Shown: positions 63,965-64,000 of the stretch, one piece after another
How positions within the stretch are numbered: the stretch's first letter is position 1
Layout: each line of letters begins with the position of its first letter
Assembly (NCBI GenBank): GCA_016936575.1
Contig: JAFGXQ010000172.1
Coordinates: 36,078-100,077, forward strand
Direction: 5' to 3'
Origin: Deltaproteobacteria bacterium
GTDB taxonomy: Bacteria; Myxococcota_A; Polyangia; JAAYKL01
Length of the DNA stretch: 64,000 bases
The notes under the pieces: generated by a model
The model's database searches: none
What the model saw: only the letters and a program-made list of their open reading frames with translations
What the model was told of the DNA's origin: nothing
Program-made: the position numbers and the translations under genes

Positions 63965-64000
63965 AATAAATCGCATCTCCATAAAGCAAATAATTTCAGC

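Overview
The window looks like chromosome of a Gram-negative bacterium with a gliding/twitching, two-membrane lifestyle, most likely a deltaproteobacterial or Myxococcota-like lineage. The pointers are many lipoproteins with a lipobox, several carrying Asp-Ser/Asp-Ala repeat linkers straight after the lipidated Cys, a PilZ-receiver-DUF4388 regulator, HDOD proteins, a Hanks-type Ser/Thr kinase with a PEGA tail, TatBC, an RND pump with a TolC partner, and a type IV pilus minor-pilin operon. This placement is an inference from gene content, since no rRNA or other marker is present. No tRNA, rRNA, insertion sequence, phage or CRISPR array was seen.

Layout. 1-9.4 kb (minus): fimT-pilV-pilW-pilX-pilY1 followed by two lipoproteins, the last running off the left edge. 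9.6-13.6 kb: a DUF6599-like lipoprotein, then a CheR methyltransferase between two HDOD proteins. 13.6-17.7 kb: a fused HisH-HisF of eukaryotic HIS7 type and a lipoprotein GH9 glycosidase with an altered catalytic motif. 17.7-22.5 kb: small membrane and cysteine-cluster proteins, the PilZ-REC-DUF4388 regulator and a zinc-ribbon/beta-helix protein. 22.5-29.1 kb (minus): tetR-tolC-adaptor-RND pump with a clear operator-like inverted repeat. 29.2-33.4 kb (plus): a four-gene unit of unknown function (acidic protein, coiled coil, VWA membrane protein, MinD-like ATPase). 33.5-37.2 kb: a lipoprotein, a DapL-like aminotransferase and a VWA lipoprotein.

37.7-41.2 kb (plus): five overlapping genes (FHA-like membrane protein, lipoprotein, CpaF/TadA ATPase, membrane protein with TPR-like tail, lipoprotein) behind a 500-base AT-rich leader. 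There are no pilin, TadB/TadC platform or secretin genes beside it. This is the best candidate in the window for an undescribed envelope system. 41.3-47.4 kb (minus): MCP, tatB, a tatC with a very large periplasmic insertion, an L,D-transpeptidase, a parvulin-like lipoprotein and a Roadblock-like protein. 47.6-60.3 kb (mostly plus): DJ-1, recN, a cNMP-binding protein, a Kazal lipoprotein, a B12-type radical SAM protein, a kinase-LysM pair, purN, VKOR-DsbA, an FKBP and secreted proteins. 60.4-64 kb (minus): a YfbK-type VWA lipoprotein with a long Asp-repeat tract, a PCC/DUF296-like protein and a 2-Cys peroxiredoxin.

The common theme is the cell envelope: pilus assembly, lipoprotein display, Tat export, disulfide formation, peptidoglycan cross-linking and efflux, with a layer of signalling (CheR, MCP, HDOD, kinase, PilZ-REC). 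Starts longer than the likely start in the ORF track were shortened where a ribosome binding site, signal peptide or prepilin leader decided the matter.
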